Assembly (NCBI RefSeq): GCF_019139535.1
Contig: NZ_CP077073.1
Coordinates: 1,748,001-1,812,000 of the forward strand
Direction: 5' to 3'
Length of the DNA: 64,000 bases
Source: Pseudomonas muyukensis
GTDB taxonomy: Bacteria > Pseudomonadota > Gammaproteobacteria > Pseudomonadales > Pseudomonadaceae
The notes beneath the pieces are model-generated. The model was not told where the DNA came from. It ran no database searches and saw only the letters and a list, made by a program, of their open reading frames with translations. Each line of letters opens with the position of its first letter. Position 1 is the first letter of the stretch. The translations under genes and the position numbers were made by a program. Positions 35,071 to 44,288 of the stretch are shown piece by piece.

Positions 35071-35968
35071 CCGCGCGCCAGATCAGGATCGCCGCGGCCG
35101 CCGTCGACCCCCCCACCAGCGGCGCCAGCAAGGTCGCCGACGTCAGTTCCGCCGCGCCGGCGCCGCCGGGCAACAGGCTGAACTGCCCGGCGCTGAGCGC
35201 GAGCATCTGCACCAGGAAGCTCGCAATCCACGCCAGTTCCACGCCCAAGCCCTTCAGCACCAGGTACAGCACGCTGTAGCGCAGGCACCAGTGTGCGCAC
35301 GTGAGGGTGAAGACCAATGCCAAGGTGCGCTTGGGCAGGCGCCAGGTGTCGGCCAGGGCGCGGACGAAGCGCAGCAGCTTGCGCGCCCAGCGCCGTCGGC
35401 GCTCCGGGGCCATGCCCAGGCGGCTCAGCAGGCGGCCGTTGCCACGCATCAGCGCGCGCCGATAGCGCAGCAGCAGAACAATGCCCGCCAGCGCCGCGCA
35501 TAGCAGCACGGCGCTGCCCAGCAGCATGTGCTGCTGGCTGTGGCCGAGGCTGTGGAACAGGGCGTAACCGGCAATCGCCAGCATGGCGCAAAAGAAGAAC
35601 ACCAGGTCGTTCAACTGGTCCATGGCGAACACCGCGCCGCTGCGCGAGGGGGCGATGCGCTCGCGGGCCAGCAAGGTCATCAGCGTCAGCGGGCCGCCGC
35701 TGCCGCCGGGAGTGGTGCAGATGGCGAACTCGGTGGCCATGATCACCGCGAGGCTGCGCAGCCGCCCCACCTGCGCGCCCTGTTCGCCCAGGAGCAGGCG
35801 CAGGCGCAAGGCGTTGATCACCCAGCACAGCAGGATCATTCCCAGCAACAAGGCCATCAGCCCTGGGGCGAAGGCTTGCAGGCGTGGCAGCAGTTCGCTG
35901 CCGCCGAGCACGGCCGGGACCAGCACCGCCAGCAGCACGGCCAGGCCCAGCCAGCCCAGGCGGTTCAC
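34976..35968 (-). CDS. Lysylphosphatidylglycerol synthase-like (YbhN/AglD) integral membrane protein
   Basis: The product is 330 residues from a GTG at 35968 that overlaps the upstream stop (GTGA). It has about eight membrane segments with the family motifs TEFAICTTPGGSGGPLTLM and GQFSLLPGGAGAAELTSATLL (two PGGxG loops), as in the LPG-synthase transmembrane/UPF0104 family. It lacks the cytosolic aminoacyl transferase domain of MprF. It is the last gene of a GT4-deacetylase-membrane-protein operon, so it probably moves or flips an envelope lipid or glycan. Confidence 0.87.
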   Translation of the reverse strand: MNRLGWLGLAVLLAVLVPAVLGGSELLPRLQAFAPGLMALLLGMILLCWVINALRLRLLLGEQGAQVGRLRSLAVIMATEFAICTTPGGSGGPLTLMTLLARERIAPSRSGAVFAMDQLNDLVFFFCAMLAIAGYALFHSLGHSQQHMLLGSAVLLCAALAGIVLLLRYRRALMRGNGRLLSRLGMAPERRRRWARKLLRFVRALADTWRLPKRTLALVFTLTCAHWCLRYSVLYLVLKGLGVELAWIASFLVQMLALSAGQFSLLPGGAGAAELTSATLLAPLVGGSTAAAAILIWRAVTYYFYLFAGGPVFVCLLARPLWQRRRRQAG

Positions 35969-36729
35969 CGGGTAGCCTGGCGCGCCAGCCAGGTGGATTT
36001 GGTCAGCGGTTCGCGGCCCTCGGCCAGCAACTGCTGCAGGGTGTCCAGCCAGTAGTTGCGGGCGCTGGCGTGGCGCATGTCCACCGGGTGCAGGCCCAGG
36101 CGCAAGGTGGGGGCGTCGCGCCAGCGCCGGCATTGCCAGTCGCTGAGCACCTTCGACAGGCCCCGACGCCAGGCACTGCGGGCGCTCCACACCAGGCCGG
36201 GGGCGCTGTAGGCGGTGAAGTCCGGCAGGCGATACAGGTGCTGCGGCGTGCTGGTGTAGCGCAGGGGCAGCTGGCGCAGGGCCTGGCGCGTGCCGGCGCT
36301 CATCAGCCAGGCCGGGGCGACGAAGCCTGCGACCGGCCAGCCTTGCTGGCCGAACAACGCCAGCCCGGCCTCCAGCCGTTGCAAGGCCTGGGCCTGGTCC
36401 AGGCGGTAGAACTCCCCTTCGTGGGTATAGAGGCGGCGCATGAAGAACTCGCCCGGCCCGCGTGGCGGCGGGCCGTCGTCGGCGTGGTAGTAGCCGTGCA
36501 GGGCCAGCTCGTCGCCGCAGGCCAGGCGTCGTTCGAGCAGGCGGCAGAAGGTCGGTGAGCGGGTCAGCGCATTGCGGTGGTGGAAGTCCGGCACCACCAG
36601 CCAGGTCATGGGCACGTTGCCCAGTGCGTCGATGGCCTGGACGAACGGCTGGTAGTCCGGCCAGGTTTCCGGCGCGACGTCATGCAGCACCAGCATCAGG
36701 CTGCGCGCGCTGCCTGGCTGCTCAACCAT
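35965..36729 (-). CDS. Polysaccharide deacetylase-like protein (DUF2334)
   Basis: The product is 254 residues from the ATG at 36729; the longer open frame upstream is antisense-type sequence of the preceding gene. MLVLHDVAPETWPDYQPF and LALHGYYHADDG are the metal-binding HD/HGYxH motifs of the NodB-like deacetylase fold. FVAPAWLMSAGTRQAL is the PxW-type segment. It overlaps the glycosyltransferase by 8 bp upstream and the membrane protein by 4 bp downstream, so all three are translationally coupled. The substrate is unknown, presumably an acetylated glycan. Confidence 0.88.
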   Translation of the reverse strand: MVEQPGSARSLMLVLHDVAPETWPDYQPFVQAIDALGNVPMTWLVVPDFHHRNALTRSPTFCRLLERRLACGDELALHGYYHADDGPPPRGPGEFFMRRLYTHEGEFYRLDQAQALQRLEAGLALFGQQGWPVAGFVAPAWLMSAGTRQALRQLPLRYTSTPQHLYRLPDFTAYSAPGLVWSARSAWRRGLSKVLSDWQCRRWRDAPTLRLGLHPVDMRHASARNYWLDTLQQLLAEGREPLTKSTWLARQATR

Positions 36730-37843
36730 GGGCACGCACCTGGGGCTGATGCCCCAGCACGGCTCGATAGTGATGCAACAGGCCGCTGACCACCGCGTCC
36801 CAACTGTAATGGCGCTCGGCATGCCGACGAGCCTGGGCACCCAGCGTCCGCACCCCGGCCTCGAACACCTCGCGCACGGCGTTGGCCATGGCCGGGCCAT
36901 CGTTGGCGGGGCACAGGCGGCCGCACTGGTCGTTGACGATTTCGCTGAATGCCCCGGCGCGCACGGCCACTACCGGGGTGGCGCTGGCCATGGCCTCGAG
37001 GATGACCAGGCCGAAGGTTTCCTGGTCGCCGGCATGCACCAGCAGGTCGGCGCTGGCCAGCAGCCGGGCGACCTCGTGCGCGGGGCAGAAGTGGTCGATC
37101 ACGCTGACGTTGGCCGGCACGCTGGCGGGCATGTTCGAACCCACCAGCAACAGGTGGTAGTGCGCCCCCAGGGTGCGCATGCAGTCGAGCAGCACCGGCA
37201 GGTTCTTTTCCCGCGAGCCGCGCCCGGCGAACACCAGCAGACGGCTGGAGTCGGCGATGCCCAATGCGGCGCGCAGGCCGGGGTCGCGGCGTTCGGGGTG
37301 AAACAGCGCCAGGTCGACCCCCAGGCGCTGCACATGCACATCGTTGACGCCGAGCTGGCGCAGCTTGTCGGCCATCACCTGGCTGGGCGCCAGGACCCGG
37401 TCGAAGTTACCGTACAACTTGCTGACATAGGCCTCGACGTTGGGCGTGAACCAGTTGCCCATGCGGTTGCTGACCAGCAAAGGCAGGTCGGAGTGGTAAA
37501 AGCCGATCACCGGCACGTCGAGCTGGCGCCGGGCCTCGAGGGCGGCCCAGGCGGTGAGGTAGGGGTCGCCGACCTCGATCAGCTCGGGTTGCAGGCGGCG
37601 CAGCACCTGGCACCAGGGGGCCAGGCGCAGGGGAAAGCGGTAACCGTTGCCGAACGGCAGTGGCGGGGCGGGGACCTGGTAGACGCCATCGGCATGGCCG
37701 GCGTTGGCGCCGGGGATCAGCAGGCTGTGGCGTACGCCAGGCATTGCGTCGAGGCGGCGGTGTTTGGCATCAAGATAGGTCCGTACGCCGCCGCTGGCCG
37801 GGGCGTAGAACATGGTGATGTCGGCGATGTGCACGATCAGCAT
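36722..37843 (-). CDS. Glycosyltransferase family 4
   Basis: The product is 373 residues with a GT-B fold. N-terminal SGGVRTYLDAK is the acceptor-side Gly-rich loop, LVFAGRGSREKNLPVLLD begins the nucleotide domain, and HAGDQETFGLVILEAMASATPVVA holds the EX7E motif (E-TFGLVIL-E). It transfers a sugar from a nucleotide donor, retaining configuration. It is the first gene of the three-gene envelope operon with the DUF2334 deacetylase and the YbhN-like protein. Confidence 0.92.
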   Translation of the reverse strand: MLIVHIADITMFYAPASGGVRTYLDAKHRRLDAMPGVRHSLLIPGANAGHADGVYQVPAPPLPFGNGYRFPLRLAPWCQVLRRLQPELIEVGDPYLTAWAALEARRQLDVPVIGFYHSDLPLLVSNRMGNWFTPNVEAYVSKLYGNFDRVLAPSQVMADKLRQLGVNDVHVQRLGVDLALFHPERRDPGLRAALGIADSSRLLVFAGRGSREKNLPVLLDCMRTLGAHYHLLLVGSNMPASVPANVSVIDHFCPAHEVARLLASADLLVHAGDQETFGLVILEAMASATPVVAVRAGAFSEIVNDQCGRLCPANDGPAMANAVREVFEAGVRTLGAQARRHAERHYSWDAVVSGLLHHYRAVLGHQPQVRAHG

Positions 37844-37936
37844 CCCTCCGGGATCGTCCTCGGGTGTGTCATCTGGCGATGACGCGCCTAAAGGTTGACC
37901 TTATTGAAGGATAGTTTGTTCGATCGTGTTTCGAGG

Positions 37937-37975
37937 CGCGCGGTAGCCGCCAACCAGGCTGGCGGCTACCGCGCG
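37937..37975. terminator. Long hairpin between the chemoreceptor and glycosyltransferase genes
   Basis: A 16-bp perfect stem, CGCGCGGTAGCCGCCA (37937-37952) with TGGCGGCTACCGCGCG (37960-37975), encloses a 7-nt loop, 13 bp after the mcpG-like stop. It has no T run, so it may act as a transcript-stabilising REP-like hairpin as much as a terminator. Confidence 0.7.
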
Positions 37976-37988
37976 AGACGGCGCAAGG

Positions 37989-39863
37989 TCAGATGCGGAA
38001 ACTGCCGACCAGGTGCTTGAGGCGCCCGGCCTGCTGCTCGAGGTCCGAGCAGGCGCGCAGGGTGGCCTGCAGGTTCTCGACGCCTTCCTGGTTGAGCATG
38101 TTGATCTCGTTGATGTCCATGTTGATCGAGTCGACCACGGCGGTCTGTTCCTCGGTGGCGGTGGCCACCGACTGGTTCATGCCGTCGATCTCGCCGATAC
38201 GCTGGGTCACGCTGCCCAGGCGTTCACCGGCCTGGTTGGCGATGTCCATGCTGTCCTGGCTGTGGCGCTGGCTCTGGCCCATGGTGTCGACCGACTCGCG
38301 GGCACCGACCTGCAGCTCCTCGATCATGGTCTGCACCTGTTGCGCCGACTCCTGGGTGCGGTGGGCCAGGTTGCGCACCTCATCGGCGACCACGGCGAAG
38401 CCGCGCCCGGCCTCGCCGGCGCGGGCGGCCTCGATCGCGGCGTTGAGCGCCAGCAGGTTGGTCTGCTGGGAGATGCTGGTGATCACTTCGAGGATCTGAC
38501 CGATGTTCACGGTCTTGTTATTCAACGTCTCGATGTGCTCGCTGGAGGTGACGATCAGGTCCGACAGGCGGTTCATCGCATCGATGTTGCGCTGCACCAC
38601 CTGCTGGCCTTCTTCGGCCAGCAGGCGCGCGGAACTGGCGTGCTGCGAGGCCTGGGCGGCGTTGCCGGCGATTTCCTGGGCAGCGGCGCCGAGCTGGTTG
38701 ATGGCGGCGGCGACGCTGTTGGTACGGTTGGACTGCTCGTCGGAGTTGGCCATCGACGAGTTGGAGGCGCTGATCACCCGCAGGGCCACTTCGTTGACCT
38801 GCTCGGTGGCCGACGATACTTCGCGGATCGAGCCATGGATGCGCTCGACGAAGCGGTTGAAGGCCGTGCCGAGGATGCCGAATTCGTCGTGGTTGTGGAT
38901 TTCCAGGCGGCGGGTCAGGTCGCCTTCGCCTTCGGCGATGTTGCTCATGGCGCGGGTCATGGTGTGCAGCGGTTGCATCAGCACGCGGATCAGCAGGCCG
39001 AGCAAGGCGATGATGATCACCACCGCCACCAGGGTGGCGATCACCGCCGAGGTGCGGAACGTGCTGAGCATCGAGAAGGCCTTGTCCTTGTCCACCGACA
39101 GGCCGATGTACCAGTTGGCCGAAGGCAGGCCCTTGACCGGGGTGAAGGTCAGCAGGCGGGTCTGGCCGCCCTGCTCGACCTCGGTCAGGTCACGCGACAG
39201 CCTTGGGGTGTTCTGTGGGAACAGGTCCGAGAGCGACTTCATCACCAGGTTCTTGTCCGGGTGCACCAGGATCTTGCCCTGGTCGTTGACCAGGAAGGCA
39301 TATCCCATGCCGCCGAAATTCAGCGAATTGATGATGTCCACCAGGCCGTCGAGGGCCAGGTCGCCGCCGACCACGCCGACCGAGCGCGAGGCGGTGCTGA
39401 TGATCGAGATGACCATCTTGTTGGTGGCCATGTCGATGTACGGTTCGGTGAGGATCGGGCCGCTGGCGTTCAGGCCGTCCTTGTACCAGGGGCGCACGCG
39501 CGGGTCGTAGCCGTCGGGCATCTTGGTGTCCGGGCGTACGGTGAAGGTGCCGTCGGGCTGGCCCAGGTAGATGGTCAGGAAGCTCGAGGTCAGGGCGTTC
39601 TGGCCCAGCAGGGTACCGGTGTTCTGCGGGAACTGGGCCAGGTTCTGCGCCACGTTCTCGACCAGTTTGATGCGGCCTTCGAACAGGTTGCGGATGTTGG
39701 TGGAGGTGGAGTCGCCCATCTCAGCCAGGTAGTTCTCCAGATCCTCGCGAATGGCGTTACGCTGGAGATAGTCGTTGTACAAGGTGAACAGGCTGAAGGC
39801 GAGGATCACGATCAGTGATGCCGCCATGAGAATCTTGTGGCTGAAACGAAGGCTTTTATTCAT
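37989..39863 (-). CDS. mcpG: Methyl-accepting chemotaxis protein with dCache domain (McpG/PctC-like)
   Basis: The product is 624 residues. TM1 is about 9-29 and the dCache_1 periplasmic domain about 35-275, with YDPRVRPWYKD, EPYIDMATNKMVIS and GVVGGDLALDGL. These residues match the amino-acid/amine-binding dCache motif (Y, R, W, Y, D, D). TM2 is about 280-300, followed by HAMP and the signalling domain with the hairpin tip EVITSISQQTNLLALNAAIEAARAGEAGRGFAVVADEVR. It senses a small amino compound; GABA is proposed because the gene order resembles that around P. putida McpG. Ligand identity is inference. Confidence 0.87.
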   Translation of the reverse strand: MNKSLRFSHKILMAASLIVILAFSLFTLYNDYLQRNAIREDLENYLAEMGDSTSTNIRNLFEGRIKLVENVAQNLAQFPQNTGTLLGQNALTSSFLTIYLGQPDGTFTVRPDTKMPDGYDPRVRPWYKDGLNASGPILTEPYIDMATNKMVISIISTASRSVGVVGGDLALDGLVDIINSLNFGGMGYAFLVNDQGKILVHPDKNLVMKSLSDLFPQNTPRLSRDLTEVEQGGQTRLLTFTPVKGLPSANWYIGLSVDKDKAFSMLSTFRTSAVIATLVAVVIIIALLGLLIRVLMQPLHTMTRAMSNIAEGEGDLTRRLEIHNHDEFGILGTAFNRFVERIHGSIREVSSATEQVNEVALRVISASNSSMANSDEQSNRTNSVAAAINQLGAAAQEIAGNAAQASQHASSARLLAEEGQQVVQRNIDAMNRLSDLIVTSSEHIETLNNKTVNIGQILEVITSISQQTNLLALNAAIEAARAGEAGRGFAVVADEVRNLAHRTQESAQQVQTMIEELQVGARESVDTMGQSQRHSQDSMDIANQAGERLGSVTQRIGEIDGMNQSVATATEEQTAVVDSINMDINEINMLNQEGVENLQATLRACSDLEQQAGRLKHLVGSFRI

Positions 39864-40034
39864 GACGTGAGGCGTCCGCTAAGGTTTTGTTATCGGGTCG
39901 TTCGCACAAAGCACGGCTGGAAAACAGTGCAACATTTCCCGGGGTCCTTGTCGGGGTTGTTACTGTCTTTCTAGGAGAATCATTTCGAAATATCGGCACA
40001 TATGTGACAGAACTTGAGCAGGGGAAGGATGAAG

Positions 40035-41510
40035 ATGTCAGATTCTTCGCAAATGATTGTAGGAGCAGGCCCTGATGGCCAACCGGTAACCCAGGCCATG
40101 CGTCTGGCCAACCGCCACGGCCTGGTGGCGGGGGCGACCGGTACCGGCAAGACCGTCACCTTGCAGCACCTGGCCGAGCTGTTCAGCGATGCCGGCGTCG
40201 CGGTGTTCGCCGCCGACGTCAAGGGCGACCTGTGCGGCCTGGGTGCGGCCGGTGCGCCCCAAGGCAAGGTGGCCGAGCGCATTGCCGGCATGCCCTGGCT
40301 GAACTATCGGCCCCAGGCCTATCCGGTCAGCTTGTGGGATGTTGCCGGGCAGACCGGGCACCCGCTGCGTACCACCCTGAGCGAGATGGGCCCGCTGTTG
40401 CTGGGCAACCTGCTGGAGTTGACCGACAGCCAGCAGGCGGCGTTGTACGCCGCGTTCAAGGTGGCGGACCGCGAAGGCCTGCTGCTGCTCGACCTCAAAG
40501 ACCTCAAGGCCTTGCTCGCCCACCTGAAGGACAACCCGCAGTTGCTCGGCGAGGACAGCGCGCTGATGACCAGCGCGTCGACCCAGGCCTTGCTGCGCCG
40601 CCTGGCGACCCTGGAGCAGCAAGGCGCCGAGGCGCTGTTCGGCGAGCCGGCGCTGCAGCTCGAAGACCTGCTGCGCCTGGATGGCGATGGCCGCGGGCGT
40701 ATCCACCTGCTCGACGCCAGTCGCCTGGTGCACGATGCGCCCAAGGTCTACGCGACCTTCCTGCTCTGGCTGCTGGCCGAGCTGTTCGAGCAACTGCCCG
40801 AACGGGGCGACGCCGACAAACCGGTGCTGGCACTGTTCTTCGACGAGGCGCACCTGCTGTTCAACGGCACGCCCAAGGCCTTGCAGGATCGCCTGGAGCA
40901 AGTGGTGCGGCTGATCCGCTCCAAGGGCGTGGGGGTGTACTTCGTCACCCAGTCGCCGGGCGACTTGCCGGATGCCGTGCTGGCGCAGCTGGGCCTGCGC
41001 ATTCAGCATGGCCTGCGCGCGTTCACGGCCAAGGAGCAGAAGTCGCTGCGCGCCGTGGCCGATGGGTTCCGGCCGAACCCGGCGTTCGACAGCCTGGCGG
41101 TGCTCACCGAGTTGGGCATCGGCGAGGCGCTGGTCGGCACCCTGGAAGAAAAGGGCACCCCGGCCATGGTCCAGCGGGTGCTGATCGCGCCGCCGCAGTC
41201 ACGCATCGGGCCGTTGAGCGCGGTCGAGCGCAGTGCGTTGATCGCGGCGTCACCCCTGGCCGGGCGTTATGACAAGCCGATCGATCGCGAGTCGGCCTAC
41301 GAACTGCTGACCCAGCGCAAGGGCGAGCCGGTGGAGCCGGTACCGCAGCCCAAGGCTGACGAGGACAGCTTTGCCGACAAGGCCGGCGAGTTCCTGCAGA
41401 GTGCCGCGGGGCAGGCGATCAAGTCGGCGGTGCGCCAGGCGGCCAACCAGTTGGGCCGGCAGTTGGTGCGCGGGCTGATGGGGTCGTTGCTGGGGGGCAA
41501 GAAGCGCTAG
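40035..41510 (+). CDS. HerA-like ATPase (DUF853, helicase HerA C-terminal type)
   Basis: The product is 491 residues from the ATG at 40035, six bases after GGAAGG. Walker A is GATGTGKTVTLQ (about 34-45), Walker B LALFFDEAHLLF, followed by sensor VYFVTQSPGDLPDAVL. A low-complexity tail (EPVEPVPQPKADED) and a basic, Gly-rich C-terminus (GLMGSLLGGKKR) complete it. The family is FtsK/HerA-like, but the physiological role of DUF853 proteins is unsettled. It is monocistronic by context, with a terminator downstream. Confidence 0.88.
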   Translation: MSDSSQMIVGAGPDGQPVTQAMRLANRHGLVAGATGTGKTVTLQHLAELFSDAGVAVFAADVKGDLCGLGAAGAPQGKVAERIAGMPWLNYRPQAYPVSLWDVAGQTGHPLRTTLSEMGPLLLGNLLELTDSQQAALYAAFKVADREGLLLLDLKDLKALLAHLKDNPQLLGEDSALMTSASTQALLRRLATLEQQGAEALFGEPALQLEDLLRLDGDGRGRIHLLDASRLVHDAPKVYATFLLWLLAELFEQLPERGDADKPVLALFFDEAHLLFNGTPKALQDRLEQVVRLIRSKGVGVYFVTQSPGDLPDAVLAQLGLRIQHGLRAFTAKEQKSLRAVADGFRPNPAFDSLAVLTELGIGEALVGTLEEKGTPAMVQRVLIAPPQSRIGPLSAVERSALIAASPLAGRYDKPIDRESAYELLTQRKGEPVEPVPQPKADEDSFADKAGEFLQSAAGQAIKSAVRQAANQLGRQLVRGLMGSLLGGKKR

Positions 41511-41542
41511 GGCGCATGCCAGTTCCGATCCATGCGCATTTC

Positions 41543-41633
41543 CTGTAGGAGCCAGCCTTGCTGGCGAACCAGGCGACACGATGGCGGGCACTGGCTGCGT
41601 CGGTGTTCGCGGCTCAAGCCGCTGCCACAGGCG
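41543..41633. repeat. REP pair
   Basis: 'tgtaggagccagccttgctg' at 41544 begins a REP of the same type as the three arrays, followed by 'ggtgttcgcggctcaagccg', a diverged inverted partner. It lies in the gap after the HerA-like gene. Confidence 0.7.
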
Positions 41634-41693
41634 CCCAGCCAGATTGAAGAGTCCACGCAGGTATGCCAGGCGCCTGCGCAACCTGGATGAACG

Positions 41694-41719
41694 AAAAAGG
41701 CGCCCGAAGGCGCCTTTTT
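41694..41719. terminator. Bidirectional terminator between the HerA-like gene and pitA
   Basis: AAAAAGGCGCC and GGCGCCTTTTT (41694-41704 with 41709-41719) form an 11-bp stem with a CGAA tetraloop; A and T runs on both sides. Confidence 0.92.
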
Positions 41720-41734
41720 CCACTGCGGTGTCAC

Positions 41735-43207
41735 TCAGCCAATGGCCTTGGACGCCAGCCAGAACAGGCCGGCCGCCAGGCCCATCGACGCCGGCAGGGT
41801 CAGCACCCAGGCCAGCAGGATGGTCTTCACGGTGCCGCCTTGCAGGCCGCTCTTGTTGGCGACCATGGTACCGGCCACACCCGACGACAGGACGTGGGTG
41901 GTGGACACCGGCAGGCTGAAGATGTTGGCCATGCCGATGGCGCAGGCCGCGGTGATCTGCGCCGACATGCCCTGGGCATAGGTCATGCCCTGCTTGCCGA
42001 TTTTTTCGCCGACGGTCAGCACCACGCGCTTCCAGCCGACCATGGTACCCAGGCCCAGGGCCAGGGCGACGGCCACGATCACCCAGAACGGGGCATATTC
42101 GGTGGTGGCGGTCAGGTCCTTGCGCAGTTTCTCCAGGTCGGCCTTTTCACGGGCTTCCAGGCCTGGCAGCTTGCCGACCTTCTTCGCCGTGTCGTCCAGG
42201 CACAGCAGGTAGCGGCGCACTTCGACGCGCTTGTCGGCGCTCAGGTCGCGGTAGTCGGTCACACCGGCCAGCGACGATTGCAGTGCGGCGATGGTCGGCT
42301 CGGTCTGTTGCGGGTTGCAGCTGAACTGCTCCGGCAGGTCGTTCGACTTGGCCTTGCCCAGGGCCAGGAACTCGCCGAGGGTGGCGGCGTTGCGCTGGTA
42401 GAACTGGCTCATGTGCAGGGTGGCGTCGCGGGTTCGCTCGATCTGGTAGGTGGTGCTGTTCAGGTCGAGCACGAACTTGGCCGGGACGATACCGATCAGC
42501 ACCAGCATGATCAGGCCGATGCCTTTCTGGCCGTCGTTGGAGCCGTGCACGAAGCTCACGCCCATGGCCGAGATCACCAGCACCAGGCGGTTCCAGAACG
42601 GCGGGTGCTTCTTGTCGTCGAGCTTGCGGCGCTGGTCCGGGGTTTTGTGCATCTTCGACAGCGGGCGCCACCACTTCAGGCCGAGCAGCACCAGTGCGGC
42701 GACGGCGAAGCCGGCCATGGGCGAGACCACCAGCGACAGGGCGATGTCGATCGCCTTCTGCCAGTTGACGCCGTCACCCAGGGGGATGTCGCTGAGCACG
42801 GCATTGGCCAGGCCCACGCCGAGGATCGAGCCGATCAGGGTGTGCGAGCTGGAGGCCGGGATGCCGAAGTACCAGGTGCCCAGGTTCCAGGTGATGGCCG
42901 CGGCCAGCAGCGAGAAGACCATGGCCAGGCCGTGGCCGGTGTTCACGTTGATCAGCAGTTCCACCGGCAGCAGGTGGACGATGGCATAGGCCACCCCGAC
43001 GCCGCCCAGCAGGACTCCGAGGAAGTTGAACACACCGGAGAAGAATACGGCCAGGTGTGGCGGCATGGCTTTGGTATAGATGACAGTGGCTACCGCGTTG
43101 GCGGTGTCATGAAAGCCATTGATGAACTCGAATGCGAGCACGAAGGTCAGAGCGAGCATCAGGCTCACGACGACCCAGGCATCCAGTCCGCTGAATAAAT
43201 CGATCAT
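41735..43207 (-). CDS. pitA: Low-affinity inorganic phosphate transporter Pit
   Basis: The product is 490 residues with about ten membrane segments and a central cytoplasmic loop. The duplicated PiT signature is visible as EFINGFHDTANAVATVIYT near the N-terminus and in GTWYFGIPASSSHTLIGSILGVGLANAVL and FSLPVSTTHVLSSGVAGTM. It imports metal-phosphate with protons. It is preceded by a 311-bp non-coding upstream region. Confidence 0.95.
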   Translation of the reverse strand: MIDLFSGLDAWVVVSLMLALTFVLAFEFINGFHDTANAVATVIYTKAMPPHLAVFFSGVFNFLGVLLGGVGVAYAIVHLLPVELLINVNTGHGLAMVFSLLAAAITWNLGTWYFGIPASSSHTLIGSILGVGLANAVLSDIPLGDGVNWQKAIDIALSLVVSPMAGFAVAALVLLGLKWWRPLSKMHKTPDQRRKLDDKKHPPFWNRLVLVISAMGVSFVHGSNDGQKGIGLIMLVLIGIVPAKFVLDLNSTTYQIERTRDATLHMSQFYQRNAATLGEFLALGKAKSNDLPEQFSCNPQQTEPTIAALQSSLAGVTDYRDLSADKRVEVRRYLLCLDDTAKKVGKLPGLEAREKADLEKLRKDLTATTEYAPFWVIVAVALALGLGTMVGWKRVVLTVGEKIGKQGMTYAQGMSAQITAACAIGMANIFSLPVSTTHVLSSGVAGTMVANKSGLQGGTVKTILLAWVLTLPASMGLAAGLFWLASKAIG

Positions 43208-43518
43208 GAAGGTTGTCTGGCGGTCTTAGGGGGGGCGGATTATGCCAGAAAACCATGGCAATCGATGCACCTGCCGCAGACCGATGGCTGCCGTGCATCT
43301 GGCCGTTGCCGCGCGAAAAGGCAATCGATGAGGCAAAAAAACAGCCTGAAAATCGGCTAATTATCTTGAAAATCAATGAAATGGAGCGAAAGTAAAATAT
43401 CGCTCGCACTTCAAACGCTTGTATGAAATTTGTGTAATTCCATTTCACCCAAGGCGATTTTGCAATGATGCCTCACGCCAAGGGCCCGTGGCCGATGGCG
43501 CGATGAGATCATCCGCGC
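43208..43518. other. Non-coding region upstream of pitA
   Basis: There is no gene, repeat or convincing hairpin. The segment at about 43360-43450 is unusually AT-rich (aattatcttgaaaatcaatg, gtatgaaatttgtgtaattc) and probably contains the pitA promoter; I could not fix its -35/-10. Confidence 0.4.
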
Positions 43519-43719
43519 TCACTGCTCGTCCTGGCGCAGGTCCTTTTCCATCTTCTCCAGTTCCTGGGCGAAGGCCTGGTCGCGGATGCTGGCGCGTTTG
43601 CGCCAAGGTTTGCGTTCTGGCTCCGGTTGTGCGGCATAGGTGGTGACTTCACCACCGTAAACATCCTTGTAACGTTCAGCCTGGCGCTCGAGTTCCGCGC
43701 GCAGTTCTTCTTTCGTCAC
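43519..43719 (-). CDS. Small charged conserved-looking protein, unknown function
   Basis: The product is 66 residues from a GTG at 43719. It is highly charged and helical: [22 protein letters not shown] at the start and [19 protein letters not shown] at the end, with a central Pro/Arg stretch ([12 protein letters not shown]). I have seen similar short proteins in pseudomonads without assigned function. The longer frame upstream (to 43803) looks non-coding. It is probably a cytoplasmic, monocistronic gene. Confidence 0.6.
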   Translation of the reverse strand: MTKEELRAELERQAERYKDVYGGEVTTYAAQPEPERKPWRKRASIRDQAFAQELEKMEKDLRQDEQ

Positions 43720-44097
43720 AGTTGATACCTGAATAGGTTGAAGTGTGGCGCGGGCAAACAAGTACACAATCAATGTGCGGGTATCGCGCCCGTGCGGATA
43801 CATCGTTGTTGCGCGAACACGGCCGTGTTGGCGTCGAAGGCAACTTTGCGTGAGTGCCAGGGTTCGCTATCGGGCCTGCCACGCCTGGAGCGTGTGCAAG
43901 TGGGGTGCAAGCAACGAAAGTCTGCGGGTTGCAGCCGATTGGCAACTGTACAGCCCGCGAAGTCGATTATAGCAATCGGCAACTCGAAGGCTATCGTTCT
44001 TTACCAGGCCCTGACACGAGTTATGAATGAATAACAGGCCCGTGCGCTACCACGAAAGTTCAAACCCACGGCGCGGCAAGTTCGACATTGGCTGGCA

Positions 44098-44200
44098 GAA
44101 ATGAAAACGGCCTCGCGGGTGGGCGAGGCCGTTGCCTGGGACTTCTGCGGTGGGTACCTGACCAGTCTCTCCAAAGAAGCCACACGTGGCATGGGGAAAG
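44098..44200 (-). ncRNA. Candidate small RNA divergent from pcaR
   Basis: On the minus strand a promoter-like TTGACC (44226-44221), 15-bp spacer and TATACC (44205-44200, with extended TGC) precede about 95 nt with no open frame. This stretch begins with a GCCAC-GT-GTGGC hairpin (44190-44179) and ends in an 11-bp stem (44133-44123 with 44116-44106) followed by TTTTCATTTC. This is the layout of an intrinsic-terminator sRNA. The -35 overlaps a PcaR-like box. I cannot assign it to a known sRNA family. Confidence 0.5.
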
Positions 44201-44226
44201 GTATAAGCAAAAGTGTCAGCGGTCAA

Positions 44227-44260
44227 TTGCGATTATCGGCCGTTCGTTCGATAATCGCAC
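44227..44260. promoter_or_regulatory. Two inverted PcaR boxes at pcaR
   Basis: GTTCGATAATCGCAC at 44246-44260 equals the 15-bp PcaR consensus as I know it. TTGCGATTATCGGCC at 44227-44241 matches the inverted consensus at 12 of 15. They lie 29-62 bp before the pcaR start, fitting autoregulation, and overlap the putative promoter of the divergent sRNA. Confidence 0.82.
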
Positions 44261-44288
44261 AAGCTACCGTTTTCTTGAGGCAAGCCCC

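Noticed and set aside
33786..35828. A 680-codon minus-strand frame across purU and the YbhN-like gene
   Set aside because: It crosses two well-supported genes in the wrong frame and has no recognisable domain.
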